A stretch of DNA of 64,000 bases from Paractinoplanes aksuensis (GTDB taxonomy: Bacteria; Actinomycetota; Actinomycetes; Mycobacteriales; Micromonosporaceae), in NCBI RefSeq assembly GCF_024137025.1, contig NZ_JAMYJR010000018.1, positions 62,001 to 126,000 on the forward strand, read 5' to 3'. The notes under the pieces are model-generated. The model was given only the letters and a program-made list of their open reading frames with translations. It was not told the DNA's origin and searched no databases. Below are positions 47,384 to 56,179 of the stretch, piece by piece; position 1 is the stretch's first letter, and each line of letters opens with the position of its first letter. Position numbers and translations under genes: made by a program.

Positions 47384-48661
47384 TCAGCTGATACGCCGCG
47401 TGTAGACGAACGGGTACGAGGACTCGGGGATCGAGTTCAGGTTCCCGGCCCAGTCCCCGGCGATCGCGATGATGCCGAGCTGCCCCTTGGGGGTGTTCTT
47501 CAGGGAGGTCGAGAACTTGCCCTTCGACGGCTTCACCATGACGACACACGCGTCAGGCGTGTCGTAGGTCGCGTCGAGCCACTTCTTCTTGGAGGGCGCG
47601 TAGCAGGAGGCCGAGTTGCTCTTGATCACCAGGGTGACCATGGCCATTTCCTTGATGCCGGAGCCGGTGTCGGTCGCGGTGCCCTTGACCGACTTCCACG
47701 ACGAGGCCTTGCTCGGCTTCGAGGGCGCGGTGACCTTGACGACCGGGCGGGCGGTGTCGTTCTTCAGCGCGACCTTGCCCGCGACCTGCGGGGTGGCAGC
47801 GCCGTACTTGTTGTAGACCGTCACCTTGATGGTCTTCGTGCCCGGCGTGACGATGTACTTGCCGTCCGGGGTCGAGTAGTAGTGCCGCGTGATCTTCTGC
47901 TTCTTGGGCTTGGAGATCACCGTGGCCCGCCCGTCGCCCCAGGCCACCGTGATCTTGGTGGCGCCGGCCGGCACGCTCTGCAGGTCCCAGATGAACTTCT
48001 GACCGTGGAAGACCGAAGTCCGGTTCAGCTTGTACTTGACCGACTGCGGCACGACCGTCGGGCCGACCGACTTGACGACCCGCTTGTTGCCCGCGGCGTC
48101 GGTCAGCGTCAGCGTGATCGGCTTCTTGCCCGACGACTTGTACGTGTGGGCGACCGTCTTGGCGGTCGGGTTCACGGTCGAGCTCGTGCCGTCACCCCAG
48201 GTGACCACGCGCTTGATCTGCGCGGGGGTGCTGACGTTGTCCTTGATGCCGCTCAGGGTCAGCGTGATCGACTGGCCGGGGTAGACGCTCCACCGGTTCA
48301 CCCCGATCGCGCCCGTGGGCGCGGTCTTGTCCACCGGCGGCGGCGGGGTGGTCGTGGTGGGCGGCGGCGTCGTCACCGGCGGCGTGGTCGCGGGCGGCGT
48401 GGTGACCGGCGGCTCCGTGGTGGCCGGCGGCTCGGTGGTGGCCGGCGGCGTGGTGGCCGGCGGCTCCTCCGTCGCCGGCGGCGGCGTGACCGGCGGCTCG
48501 GTGGCCGTCGGCGTGGTGGTGGGTGGCTCCGTGGTCGGCGCCGTCGTGGTCGGCTCCGAGGACGGGTCAGCGAACGCCGGCGCGGCGAAACCGCCGCCGC
48601 CGATCAGGAACGCACCGCTGACGACGACCGCGAGCAGCGGGCGCGAGAGGCGAGACTTCAA
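47384..48661 (-). CDS. Secreted Pro/Thr-rich protein with Ig/PKD-like domains
   Basis: Exported protein of 425 aa. The signal (SRPLLAVVVSGAFLIGGGGF, cleavage after AFA) is followed by a ~75-residue low-complexity Thr/Pro/Glu linker and then at least two beta-sandwich domains with PKD-like marks (RVVTWGDGTSS, ITVAWGDGRAT, LTLTDAAGNK, TVYNKYG), and a final TDTGSGIKEMAMVTLVI domain. TTG 48661 is chosen because AAGGAG lies 7 nt upstream. No sortase signal or enzyme motif. Probably a cell-surface or matrix protein; the linker may be glycosylated by the Pmt at 53185. Confidence 0.85.
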   Translation of the reverse strand: MKSRLSRPLLAVVVSGAFLIGGGGFAAPAFADPSSEPTTTAPTTEPPTTTPTATEPPVTPPPATEEPPATTPPATTEPPATTEPPVTTPPATTPPVTTPPPTTTTPPPPVDKTAPTGAIGVNRWSVYPGQSITLTLSGIKDNVSTPAQIKRVVTWGDGTSSTVNPTAKTVAHTYKSSGKKPITLTLTDAAGNKRVVKSVGPTVVPQSVKYKLNRTSVFHGQKFIWDLQSVPAGATKITVAWGDGRATVISKPKKQKITRHYYSTPDGKYIVTPGTKTIKVTVYNKYGAATPQVAGKVALKNDTARPVVKVTAPSKPSKASSWKSVKGTATDTGSGIKEMAMVTLVIKSNSASCYAPSKKKWLDATYDTPDACVVMVKPSKGKFSTSLKNTPKGQLGIIAIAGDWAGNLNSIPESSYPFVYTRRIS

Positions 48662-48815
48662 GAGAAAGCTCCTTCGAGGGGATATAACCGCACGAAGGGG
48701 ACGCATAGACACGAGCGCGATAGAACGACGCCGTATCGATGAAACGCTGGTGTTCCCCCGTGGAGCGCGAACGCTACCGGATCACTGTTACGTGAATCAA
48801 TCCCATAAATGAACA

Positions 48816-48853
48816 CAAGACCCGTCCACACCGGAGGGTATGAACGGGTCTTG
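48816..48853 (-). terminator. Hairpin after metG
   Basis: CAAGACCCGT and ACGGGTCTTG pair over 10 bp with an 18-nt loop, 15 bases after the metG stop. It lies between metG and the secreted-protein gene. Confidence 0.65.
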
Positions 48854-48868
48854 GCCGATCGGCTGATG

Positions 48869-50665
48869 TCACTCCGCCAGGCGGGCCAGCTCTTCCTCGA
48901 CGACCGAGGGCTCGAGCTTGCGGAAGACCGGCTTGGGCGCGGCCAGCGGCGTGCCGGCCACCAGCGGCACCGATTCCCAGCGCGCGCCGACCGTGTAGTC
49001 GCCGGTGAGCACGGGATAGGACGGGCCGCCGTCGAGGTCGTCGACCTGCTCGATGCTCGGCATCGGCGCATGCACGCCCTGACCGCCGAGCAGCTCGAAC
49101 ACCTTCTGCGCGGAGTGGGGCAGGAACGGCGTCAGCAGCGTGTTGGCGTCGCTGACGACCTGGAGCGCGACCGCGAGAACGGTGCCCTGGCGGGGCTTCT
49201 CGTCCTCGGCCTTGAGCTTCCACGGGGCCTGCTCGGAGAGGTATTTGTTGGCCTCGGCGACCACCTTCATGGCCTCGCCGATCGCCGCCTTCTGCCGGTG
49301 CTTGCCGATCAGCTCACCGACCGTGGCGAAGCCGGCCCGGGCCACAGCCAACAGGGCTTCGTCGTCAGGTGTGAGTTCGGCCACGGCCGGGATGGCGCCG
49401 AAGTTCTTGGCGGCCATCGAGATCGACCGGTTGACCAGGTTGCCCCAGCCCGCGACCAGTTCGTCGTTGTTGCGGCGGACGAACTCGGCCCAGGTGAAGT
49501 CGGTGTCGTTGGACTCGGGACCGGCGACCGCGATGAAATAGCGCAGCGCGTCGGCGTCGTAGCGCTCGAGGAAGTCGCGCACATAGATGACGACCCGGCG
49601 CGACGACGAGAACTTCTTGCCCTCCATCGTCAGGAACTCGCTCGAGACCACCTCGGTCGGCAGATTGAGCCGGCCCAGCTCGCCCGGCTCGCCACCCTTG
49701 TCGCCCTCGCCGGAGTAGCCCAGCAGCAGCGCCGGCCAGATCACCGAGTGGAAGACGATGTTGTCCTTGCCCATGAAGTAGTAGCCCAGGGCGTCCTTGC
49801 CCTCGCCGTCGGCCGACCACCACTTGCGCCAGGCCTCGGGGTCGCCGGAGCGGCGGGCCCACTCGATCGAGGCCGACAGGTAGCCGATGACCGCGTCGAA
49901 CCAGACGTAGATGCGCTTGTCGTTGCGGTCGCGCCAGCCGTCGAGCGGGATCGGCACGCCCCATTCGAGGTCGCGCGTGATGGCCCGGGGCTGCAGGTCG
50001 TCGAGCAGGTTGCGGCTGAACTTGAGGACGTTGGGCCGCCAGTTCTCCCGCTGGTCGAGCCAGTTGCCGATGGCCTCGGCGAAGGCCGGCAGGTCGAGGA
50101 AGAAGTGCTCGGTCTCGACGAACTCCGGGGTCTCACCGTTGATCTTGGAGCGCGGGTTGATGAGCTGCTCGGGGTCGAGCTGGTTGCCGCAGTTGTCGCA
50201 CTGGTCGCCGCGGGCCGCGTCGTAGCCGCAGATCGGGCAGGTGCCCTCGATGTAGCGGTCGGGCAGGGTGCGCCCGGTCGACGGGGAGCGCGCGCCCAGC
50301 GTCGTGCGGGCCACGATGTAGCCGTTGCGCTCGAGCGCGGTGAACAGCTCTTGCACCACGGCGTAGTGGTTGCGTGTGGTGGTGCGGGTGAACAGGTCGT
50401 AGCTCAGGCCCAGACCGTGCAGGTCTTCGACGATCACTCGGTTGTAGCGGTCGGCCAGCTCGCGCGCGGTCACCCCCTCGGCGTCGGCCTGCACCTGGAT
50501 CGGCGTGCCGTGCTCGTCGGTGCCCGAGACCATGAGCACGTCGTGGCCGGCCATCCGCATGTACCGGCTGAAAACGTCGGAGGGCACCCCGAAGCCGGAG
50601 ACATGACCGATGTGGCGCGGGCCGTTGGCGTAGGGCCAGGCGACCGCGGCGAGAACGTGACTCAT
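48869..50665 (-). CDS. metG: Methionine-tRNA ligase
   Basis: Charges initiator and elongator tRNA-Met, 598 aa. It has the HIGH motif (GPRHIGHVSGFG) near residue 18, a zinc knuckle (CPICGYDAARGDQCDNCGNQ), and a KMSKS-type loop that reads KKFSSSR. An anticodon-binding domain follows, with no C-terminal tRNA-binding EMAP domain. ATG 50665. Start of the conserved metG-tatD-rsmA block. Confidence 0.96.
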   Translation of the reverse strand: MSHVLAAVAWPYANGPRHIGHVSGFGVPSDVFSRYMRMAGHDVLMVSGTDEHGTPIQVQADAEGVTARELADRYNRVIVEDLHGLGLSYDLFTRTTTRNHYAVVQELFTALERNGYIVARTTLGARSPSTGRTLPDRYIEGTCPICGYDAARGDQCDNCGNQLDPEQLINPRSKINGETPEFVETEHFFLDLPAFAEAIGNWLDQRENWRPNVLKFSRNLLDDLQPRAITRDLEWGVPIPLDGWRDRNDKRIYVWFDAVIGYLSASIEWARRSGDPEAWRKWWSADGEGKDALGYYFMGKDNIVFHSVIWPALLLGYSGEGDKGGEPGELGRLNLPTEVVSSEFLTMEGKKFSSSRRVVIYVRDFLERYDADALRYFIAVAGPESNDTDFTWAEFVRRNNDELVAGWGNLVNRSISMAAKNFGAIPAVAELTPDDEALLAVARAGFATVGELIGKHRQKAAIGEAMKVVAEANKYLSEQAPWKLKAEDEKPRQGTVLAVALQVVSDANTLLTPFLPHSAQKVFELLGGQGVHAPMPSIEQVDDLDGGPSYPVLTGDYTVGARWESVPLVAGTPLAAPKPVFRKLEPSVVEEELARLAE

Positions 50666-50797
50666 GAGGACTAAGAGTAGTGAGCGGCCGGGCCCGCCAG
50701 CGAACGGATTGGTTCAGCCCTCGGCGAGATACTCATTTATCACGACACGCCCGATTCAAAACGCTCCGGTCGCGCGCCCGCGTAGTCCAATGGAGCC

Positions 50798-52267
50798 GTG
50801 TCCGGAGATACGCCACAACCTGGGGAAACACCTCGCAGCGAGGGCGACCCGTGGTCGTTCGCCGATCCCGACGCGGCCTGGTGGCGCGGCGAGACCGACC
50901 GCTCGGCCGGGGATCCGATGCCCGCCCCCGCCCGCCACCCGCGCCGACGGCCCGCCCAGGCCGCCGAACAGGCCGCGGGCGGCACCGGGGTGCTGCTCCC
51001 GCCCGAGTCCGTGCCGCGGACGGGAGTCGCAGCTGAGGCTCACGCGGCCGGCGCCCAGGACGTGGCGGCCGAACTCGCCGTCGACCCACTGGTGGCGGAC
51101 CCGCCGGCGGTCGAGCGCGACCACGACCGCCCCGACCCGCACCGGTACGACCCCTTGCGCCCCGCGGCCGGCCATGTCGCCCGCGCATCACCCGAAACGG
51201 TGACCGCCGACGCCCCGGCCACGCCCGCCCCCGTGGCACCGTCGCCCGTCGCCGCGGCCGCGCCCACGCCTGTCGCGGTGCCGCCCAGCGCCGTGACCGC
51301 ACCCCCGCAGCCTCCCGTCGCGAGCAAGCCGGCCGCGCCGCGCCCCGATGCGGATGCCCGGACCAAGCCCTGGCCCCCGATGAACGCGGGGGCCGTGCCA
51401 CCGCCCGCTGCGAAGGCTGCGGCCATGCCACCGCCTCCGCTGAAACCGCCGGTCGCGGCGCCGAAGGCCACGGTCACCCCGCCGCCGGACGACGTGATGG
51501 TGCTGCCCGAGCCCAACCTGCACCACCGCCCGACCGTCCCGCTGGACCGGCCGATGCCCGCGCGGCCCCGCCAGGGCGGCGCCCGACCGACCGAGCCGTT
51601 GCCCCCGCCGACCGGATCACCGTCCACCGACGCCCGCCTCGAGCGCCTGGAGAACTCCTCGTTCTGGCGCGACCCGGCCGACGACACGATCGAGGTGCCG
51701 CCGGGCCAGGAACCCCCGCCCGTGCTCACCCGCCCCCGGCACCGGGGCACCGGGCGGGCCACCCGCAAACCGACCGGCCGTCCCGTCTCGGCCCAGGTCT
51801 CGCTGGTCGCGCTGGGCCTGGTGGCGGCGTTCTTCGCCTGGGTCAGCGCCGAGCCGTTCTGGCTCGCGGTCGGCCACGGCGACCAGGGGTACGCGACCAC
51901 GACCCGCTGCACCGGCGACGGCGTCACCCAGCGTTGCGCGGGCCGGTTCGCCGACGCCGACGGCCGCTACACGATCACGCAGGTGCGCCTGCTCGGCGTG
52001 GAGGGACAGGCCCGCCAGCCGGGCGCGGTGACCCCGGCCCGCATGGTCAGTCCGGACAGCCTGCAGGCGTACGTCGGGGGAACCGGCGCCCTGCTGCAGC
52101 TGCGCTGGATGCTCGGCTTCGCACTGGTGCTGCTCTGCGGTTATGCCATCGCGGGCGTGACAAAAGCGCGCCGGCTCGACACCGCCCGGGCCCGCCGGGC
52201 CGCCGTGCTGCTGAGCCTGGCCGGCCCGCTGGCCCTGCTGGCCGGCTTTCTGGCCGCCGCTTACTGA
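50798..52267 (+). CDS. Proline-rich membrane protein, unknown
   Basis: Protein of 489 aa. The first ~330 residues are disordered and rich in Pro, Ala and Arg; the rest has three membrane helices (VSLVALGLVAAFFAWVS, WMLGFALVLLCGYAIAGV, AVLLSLAGPLALLAGFLAA). An extracellular loop of ~75 residues after the first helix carries two cysteines (RCTGDGVTQRCAGRF). GTG 50798. Its end overlaps the convergent rsmI gene by 7 bases. Probably a surface or secretion-related anchor; no family recognised. Confidence 0.75.
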   Translation: MSGDTPQPGETPRSEGDPWSFADPDAAWWRGETDRSAGDPMPAPARHPRRRPAQAAEQAAGGTGVLLPPESVPRTGVAAEAHAAGAQDVAAELAVDPLVADPPAVERDHDRPDPHRYDPLRPAAGHVARASPETVTADAPATPAPVAPSPVAAAAPTPVAVPPSAVTAPPQPPVASKPAAPRPDADARTKPWPPMNAGAVPPPAAKAAAMPPPPLKPPVAAPKATVTPPPDDVMVLPEPNLHHRPTVPLDRPMPARPRQGGARPTEPLPPPTGSPSTDARLERLENSSFWRDPADDTIEVPPGQEPPPVLTRPRHRGTGRATRKPTGRPVSAQVSLVALGLVAAFFAWVSAEPFWLAVGHGDQGYATTTRCTGDGVTQRCAGRFADADGRYTITQVRLLGVEGQARQPGAVTPARMVSPDSLQAYVGGTGALLQLRWMLGFALVLLCGYAIAGVTKARRLDTARARRAAVLLSLAGPLALLAGFLAAAY

Positions 52268-53109
52268 CCGTGGACCAGGGCATAGACCTCACGTTTGCGG
52301 ATGCCGTGCTCGTCGGCCACGGCCTGAATGGCGTCCCGGCGCGATGACCCGGCCGCCTCACGCTCCGCCACCGCGGCCCGCAGGTCCTCGTCGGCCGGGC
52401 GCTCGGCCGGGCGCGGTGGGGCGCCCCCGACGACGACGGTGATCTCGCCGCGGGGCTCCTCGCGACCGGCCCAGGCGGCCAGCTCGGCCAGCGTGTCGCG
52501 CCGGATCTCCTCGTACGTCTTGGTCAGCTCGCGGCAGACCGCGGCCGGGCGCTCGTCGCCGAAGGTGGCCGCGGCGTCGGCCAGCATGCCCGTGATGCGG
52601 TGCGGCGCCTCGAAGAAGACCAGCGTGCGGGGTTCGGCCGCCAGCTCCCGCAGACGCGAGCGGCGGTGGGAGCCCGTACGCGGAAGAAAGCCCTCGAAGA
52701 CGAAGCGGTCACTCGGCAGCCCGGAGAGCGCGAGCGCCGTCGTCACCGCGCTCGGACCCGGCGCCGCGGTGACCGGATAACCCGCGTCGAGAGCGGCCCG
52801 CACCAGACGGAAGCCGGGGTCGGACACGCTCGGCATCCCGCCGTCGGTCACCACCGCCACGACCGCGCCGCCGGCCAGGGCATCGACCAGTTCCGGCGTA
52901 CGCCGCTCGTCGTTGCCCTCGAAGTACGAGACGATCCGGCCGGTGACCGTCACCCCCAGGTCGCGGGTCAGCCGGGCCAGCCGCCGGGTGTCCTCGGCCG
53001 CGATCACGTCGGCGGTCGACAGCACCTCACGCAGCCGGGCCGACGCGTCGCCGACGTTGCCCAGCGGGGCGCCGAGCAGAACCACCCGGCCTTTCTCTGA
53101 CGAGTCCAC
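52261..53109 (-). CDS. rsmI: 16S rRNA (cytidine-1402-2'-O)-methyltransferase
   Basis: Methylates the ribose of C1402 in the decoding site, 282 aa. The tetrapyrrole-methylase fold shows LLGAPLGNVGDASARL, DVIAAEDTRR, VAVVTDGGMPSVSDPG, APGPSAVTTAL and FFEAPHRI, matching RsmI. GTG 53109. Divergent from pmt, with 75 bases between starts; this pairing is conserved in actinobacteria (Rv1003/Rv1002c in M. tuberculosis). Confidence 0.95.
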   Translation of the reverse strand: MDSSEKGRVVLLGAPLGNVGDASARLREVLSTADVIAAEDTRRLARLTRDLGVTVTGRIVSYFEGNDERRTPELVDALAGGAVVAVVTDGGMPSVSDPGFRLVRAALDAGYPVTAAPGPSAVTTALALSGLPSDRFVFEGFLPRTGSHRRSRLRELAAEPRTLVFFEAPHRITGMLADAAATFGDERPAAVCRELTKTYEEIRRDTLAELAAWAGREEPRGEITVVVGGAPPRPAERPADEDLRAAVAEREAAGSSRRDAIQAVADEHGIRKREVYALVHGQ

Positions 53110-53184
53110 CGGGAAAGTCCATCACACGCCCGGGCCCGGTGACGGCAGGCGTCACCTTCCAGCCGCACGCCCTACGATCGCGGG

Positions 53185-54762
53185 GTGACTACGGCGCCCA
53201 CGACGGAGACTGAGCTCACCCCGGAACCGCCCGCGGCGGCCGAGCCCGGGGGTGTGCGCGGCGTCCCCGAGATCGTCCGGCGCCGGTTGAGCACGCTCGA
53301 CAACTGGCTCAACCCGCACTCGTGGCTGGTCACCGCCGTCGTCGTGGCGATCGCGGCGATCCTGCGGCTCAACGGGATCAGCAACCCGAAGGGCTACATC
53401 TTCGACGAGGTCTACTACCCGACCGACGCCTGGGACATGCTCCAGCACGGCGTCGAGTGGGACGAGAAGACCAACAGCGCGGCCTACGTCGTGCACCCGC
53501 CGCTGGGCAAATGGCTGATCGCGCTGGGCGAGCTGATGTTCGGCAACACCGAGCTGGGCTGGCGCTTCCCGGCCGCGATCGCCGGCACGGTCATGGTCCT
53601 GATCCTGGTCCGGGTCGCCTACCGGCTGTTCCATTCGGTGCTGCTGGCCGGGCTGGCCGGGATGCTCATGGCCCTCGACGGCTTCCAGCTGGTGCTGTCG
53701 CGCACCTCGCTGCTCGACATCTTCCTGGCCACGTTCCTGCTGGCCACGTTCGCGGCGCTGGTGCTCGACCGCGACCACTACCGCCGCCACCTGCTGCGGG
53801 CGCTCGAGAACGGGTACGACCCCGGCCAGACCCCGTACGTGCCGCGCGCGGTGCCGGGGTGGCTGCTGGTCGCCGGCGTCCTGTTCGGCCTGGCCTGCGG
53901 CGTGAAGTGGAGCGCCCTGTTCTTCGCCCCGTTCCTGGCCGGCCTGGTCATCGCCTGGCGCACCCAGGCCCGTCGCTCGGCCGGGGTCCGCGGGCCGTTC
54001 CTGGCCGGCATCATCGGCGACCTGGGCTGGCTGTTCCTCAGCTTCGGGCTCACGTTCGTGATCTACCTGTCGACCTGGACCGGCTGGTTCGTCACCGACA
54101 CCGGCTACTTCCGGCACTACCGCGAGGCCAACGGGCTCAGCGAGCCGCCGTTCCTGGGCGCCCTGCTCAACCTGTGGCACTACCACCACGAGGCGTACAC
54201 GTTCCACAGTGGCTTGACCGAGCGACACGTCTACCAGTCCTGGCCGTGGCAGTGGCTGCTGCTCGGGCGGCCGGTCGCGTTCTACTGGAACAACAGCGGC
54301 GACTGCGGGGCGTCCAGCTGCGCCCGCGAGATCCTGCTGCTGGGCACGCCGGTGCTGTGGTGGTCGTTCCTGCCCGCGCTGGCCGGGCTGATCTGGTTCG
54401 GCCTGGCCCGACGCGACTGGCGGGCGTGGGCGATCCTGGTGCCGGCGGCGGCCGGGCTGCTGCCGTGGTTCTACTACGCGGTCAAGGACGGGCGCACGAT
54501 GTTCTCGTTCTACGCCCTGCCGGCCCTGCCGTTCCTGATCCTGGCCGTGGTCTACGTGCTGGGGGCGATCATGACGCCACCGCAGGGCATCGTCGCGGGC
54601 TCGTCGCGCACCGATCGCCAGCTGGTGGGCACGGTGGTGGCCGCAGCCTATCTGGTGCTGGTGGCGATCTGTTTCGCCTACTTCTATCCGGTCTTCGTGG
54701 GCCAGACCATCCCGTACGAATCCTGGTCGAACCGCATGTGGCTGGGCGGCCGCTGGATCTAG
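53185..54762 (+). CDS. pmt: Polyprenyl-phosphate-mannose protein O-mannosyltransferase
   Basis: Membrane GT-C enzyme of 525 aa that O-mannosylates secreted proteins as they pass Sec. The GT39 features are clear: the catalytic DE pair in YIFDEVYYPTDAW near residue 75, HPPLGKWLIALGE, and about ten membrane helices, ending in the PMT C-terminal four-helix region (VGTVVAAAYLVLVAICFAYF). GTG 53185. Likely targets nearby are the Thr/Pro-rich exported proteins at 47384 and 55292, though this is inference. Confidence 0.93.
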   Translation: MTTAPTTETELTPEPPAAAEPGGVRGVPEIVRRRLSTLDNWLNPHSWLVTAVVVAIAAILRLNGISNPKGYIFDEVYYPTDAWDMLQHGVEWDEKTNSAAYVVHPPLGKWLIALGELMFGNTELGWRFPAAIAGTVMVLILVRVAYRLFHSVLLAGLAGMLMALDGFQLVLSRTSLLDIFLATFLLATFAALVLDRDHYRRHLLRALENGYDPGQTPYVPRAVPGWLLVAGVLFGLACGVKWSALFFAPFLAGLVIAWRTQARRSAGVRGPFLAGIIGDLGWLFLSFGLTFVIYLSTWTGWFVTDTGYFRHYREANGLSEPPFLGALLNLWHYHHEAYTFHSGLTERHVYQSWPWQWLLLGRPVAFYWNNSGDCGASSCAREILLLGTPVLWWSFLPALAGLIWFGLARRDWRAWAILVPAAAGLLPWFYYAVKDGRTMFSFYALPALPFLILAVVYVLGAIMTPPQGIVAGSSRTDRQLVGTVVAAAYLVLVAICFAYFYPVFVGQTIPYESWSNRMWLGGRWI

Positions 54763-54773
54763 TCCGTCCCACC

Positions 54774-54811
54774 CGAGCCGTCGCCGTGGACATGGTCCAC
54801 GCGGCGGCTCG
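54774..54811 (+). terminator. Terminator of pmt
   Basis: CGAGCCG...CGTGGAC pairs with GTCCACG...CGGCTCG around a small bulge, giving two 7-bp helices, 12 bases after the pmt stop. No T-run. Confidence 0.65.
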
Positions 54812-54859
54812 ATGCTTTCCAGGCTCAACCGGCACGGGAGCAAAGCTGGAAAAGAAAGA

Positions 54860-54907
54860 GCGCGCCCCGATCGCCTGCCACGGGGGAAGCGGGCGATAGG
54901 GGCGCGC
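54860..54907. terminator. Second hairpin downstream of pmt
   Basis: A 9-bp GC helix (GCGCGCCCC / GGGGCGCGC), one mismatch and six more pairs, with a 16-nt loop. It lies at the boundary where the GC-rich sequence gives way to the AT-rich island. It may be a backup terminator or an insulator. Confidence 0.5.
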
Positions 54908-54944
54908 AAGATGAAGCTTAACGACCTCTGATGACGGATTCAAC

Positions 54945-55290
54945 GGGTGGCCAGGGGAATTTCAAATTTCGATCACGCACAGGACCGACAAGTTGGACAT
55001 AATGGTATATTCTTATTAAGGCGCACAATTAGGGCCATGAATAAGCTTCGCCATTTTGCCTCTTTCATTGTCGTTAATGCGACAGGAAAACAATGGGGAA
55101 ATCGGCGTAACCTTCGGCCCTTCGTCATCCCCGTGCAGCTCAGAGATCTGTCCCCGGCCGTGGCACATATGACGTGCTATCTGGTCAAACGCTGGGCCTC
55201 ATCATTTCGGTTGATTTCCGGGAAACGATCATCCGTCACTCCCGAGGGTGAGTAATAGCAAGATCGCCAATTATCTTTTTAAGCTCGCCG
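54945..55290 (+). promoter_or_regulatory. AT-rich island upstream of the polysaccharide genes
   Basis: About 350 bases are far poorer in G and C than the rest of the window, with runs such as CAAATTTCGATC, GGTATATTCTTATTAAGG and CAATTATCTTTTTAAGC. No protein pattern is recognisable. It probably holds the promoter of the 55292 operon (TTGGAC at 54993-54998 is one possible -35 box) and could bind a nucleoid silencer such as Lsr2. Confidence 0.55.
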
Positions 55291-55291
55291 C

Positions 55292-56179
55292 GTGACTTCG
55301 CAGGAGCCTGAAAACCCGCATTTCGTTGCGACCGACGTTCTCGCGACCGAGGTGATCTCTGTCGAGATGCCCGCCCCGGTCTTCGTCGACAGCACCGGGC
55401 GCCGCAGCCGGTTCTTGCGGCGGATCGCGTACGCCTTCGGCGTGCTGGTCATGCTGTACGGCGGACTGATCAGCGTCAGCCTCGCCGGCGGACCGGTCCG
55501 TTCCAGTGCCGTGCTGCCGCTGCCCGGACTCGAGCCCGAGAAGAAGGAGACGCCGGCCCCCAAGCCGCCCGCCCCCGCGCCCAGCCCCACCCCGACGCCG
55601 ACCCAGGTGGCGCGGGCCCTCTCCGTCGCCGATCCGCTGCCCCGCCGCACAACCGCGCGGCCGCGGACGCCCCGCCTGGAGTCCACCCGGACTCCGGCCG
55701 CGACCAGGACGCCCACGCCGAGCAAGACGACCAGCACCACCAAGCCCAAGCCGCCCACGACCACGAAGATCCCGGAGTCGACCACCTCGCCCAAGCCGGG
55801 GCCGGTCGTGGTGATCCCGCCGCCGGGCGGGGACACGCCCACCACTCCGACCACCACCCCGACGACCGAGCCGGTCGTCCCGGTGCCGCCGGCGCCGCCC
55901 GGCTCGGAGGGGACCGGCGGGACCGGCGGCGGGACCAGTGACGACGGCGGCGGCGGAACCGGCGGCGCCGGTGGCGGAACCGGCGACCCGACGAGCCCGA
56001 GCCCGACCGGCTCGGGCTCGTCCGCCTCCGGGGGCAGTTCCGGCTCCGGTTCAGGCAGCAGCGGGTCGGCCGGCAGCGGAGGGTCGGCCGCCGGCTCGTC
56101 CACCGAAGAAGCCACCGCCTCGGCCGTCGACCTCGTCATAGCTCGCGATGAAGACCTCACTTCCAAGGTGCTGCAGTGA
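55292..56179 (+). CDS. Membrane-anchored low-complexity surface protein
   Basis: Protein of 295 aa with a ~50-residue cytoplasmic head, one membrane helix (AYAFGVLVMLYGGLISVSLAGG) and ~220 residues of low-complexity exterior: first Pro/Thr/Lys-rich, then Gly/Ser-rich. Topology is probably N-in. GTG 55292; no clear Shine-Dalgarno. Its TGA overlaps the start of the polysaccharide synthase (GTGA), so the two are made together. It may be a scaffold or cell-wall spacer for the synthase. Confidence 0.75.
   Translation: MTSQEPENPHFVATDVLATEVISVEMPAPVFVDSTGRRSRFLRRIAYAFGVLVMLYGGLISVSLAGGPVRSSAVLPLPGLEPEKKETPAPKPPAPAPSPTPTPTQVARALSVADPLPRRTTARPRTPRLESTRTPAATRTPTPSKTTSTTKPKPPTTTKIPESTTSPKPGPVVVIPPPGGDTPTTPTTTPTTEPVVPVPPAPPGSEGTGGTGGGTSDDGGGGTGGAGGGTGDPTSPSPTGSGSSASGGSSGSGSGSSGSAGSGGSAAGSSTEEATASAVDLVIARDEDLTSKVLQ

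Noticed and set aside
54947..55255. Possible 102-aa (or 72-aa from 55037) protein in the AT-rich island
   Set aside because: Basic, unpatterned sequence with codon use unlike neighbours and only weak ribosome-binding sites; the region reads better as regulatory DNA.
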